Source of the DNA: Clostridiales bacterium
Lineage (GTDB): Bacteria; Bacillota; Clostridia; Oscillospirales; Acutalibacteraceae
Assembly: GCA_020860025.1 (NCBI GenBank)
Contig: JAJBVC010000050.1
Span: 1-21,294, forward strand
DNA length: 21,294 nucleotides
Reading direction: 5' to 3'
The notes under the pieces are model-generated. The model did no database searches. It saw only the letters and a program-made list of their open reading frames with translations, and was not told where the DNA came from. The position numbers were made by a program, and so were the translations under genes. How positions within the stretch are numbered: position 1 is the stretch's first letter; every line of letters begins with the position of its first letter. This document shows, piece after piece, positions 21,149 through 21,294 of the stretch.

Positions 21149-21294
21149 CCTGTCATATTATTCACACTATGGTTTGCTTTTAGTCAAAACAAATTTTGTA
21201 ATCAAACAATGCAGAAGTCAAATAAAAATTGAACAACTTTTATCTTCATCGGACTTTTGTATGAGTATAATTGAAGGTTATTATTCTTTCTTTA

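Noticed and set aside
1..21294. tRNA or rRNA genes, CRISPR arrays, transposases, integrases or att repeats
   Set aside because: I scanned for them and saw none; the accessory module has no visible mobility gene or flanking duplication.

Overview
The window comes from a low-to-moderate GC, endospore-forming member of the Clostridia. An Oscillospiraceae/Ruminococcaceae-type gut anaerobe is the best guess. That rests on the spoIVB-spo0A pair, AGGAGG-type ribosome binding sites, zinc-type S14/S4/Adk and the Clostridia-style fused S10-spc-alpha cluster. Species cannot be assigned from the sequence alone.

Layout from right to left, since nearly everything is on the minus strand. (a) 21148-19020: spoIVB (intercompartmental signalling protease) and spo0A (sporulation master regulator). 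spo0A has its own sigma-A promoter and a strong terminator. (b) 18872-18542: a perfect-consensus promoter followed by a ~295-nt structured leader containing an intrinsic terminator, a candidate attenuator for the ribosomal superoperon. (c) 18541-3284: 31 co-directional genes, rpsJ-rplC-rplD-rplW-rplB-rpsS-rplV-rpsC-rplP-rpmC-rpsQ-rplN-rplX-rplE-rpsZ-rpsH-rplF-rplR-rpsE-rpmD-rplO-secY-adk-map-infA-rpmJ-rpsM-rpsK-rpsD-rpoA-rplQ, ending at a bidirectional terminator (3214-3250). Together they make ribosomal proteins, the Sec channel, adenylate kinase, methionine aminopeptidase, IF1 and RNA polymerase alpha. Spacing is tight, with several 1-nt stop/start overlaps. The two largest gaps (16503-16600 and 13308-13406) and the rpsJ-rplC gap hold RNA hairpins that could tune expression.

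(d) 3162-639: an AT-richer accessory module. A plus-strand cytosine-5 DNA methyltransferase with an N-terminal excisionase-type HTH faces a minus-strand restriction endonuclease candidate with an N-terminal XRE-type HTH. Their stop codons share one TTAA. Each promoter has a palindrome over its -10 box, so each enzyme may regulate itself or its partner without a separate controller protein. (e) 648-95: a decayed ABC-exporter pseudogene on the minus strand with a nonsense codon, a large deletion and a frameshift. Bases 1-94 show nothing I can support.

Most of the window is conserved housekeeping sequence. The parts worth a second look are the doubly HTH-fused restriction-modification module with its operator-like palindromes, and the attenuator-like leader of the S10 operon.
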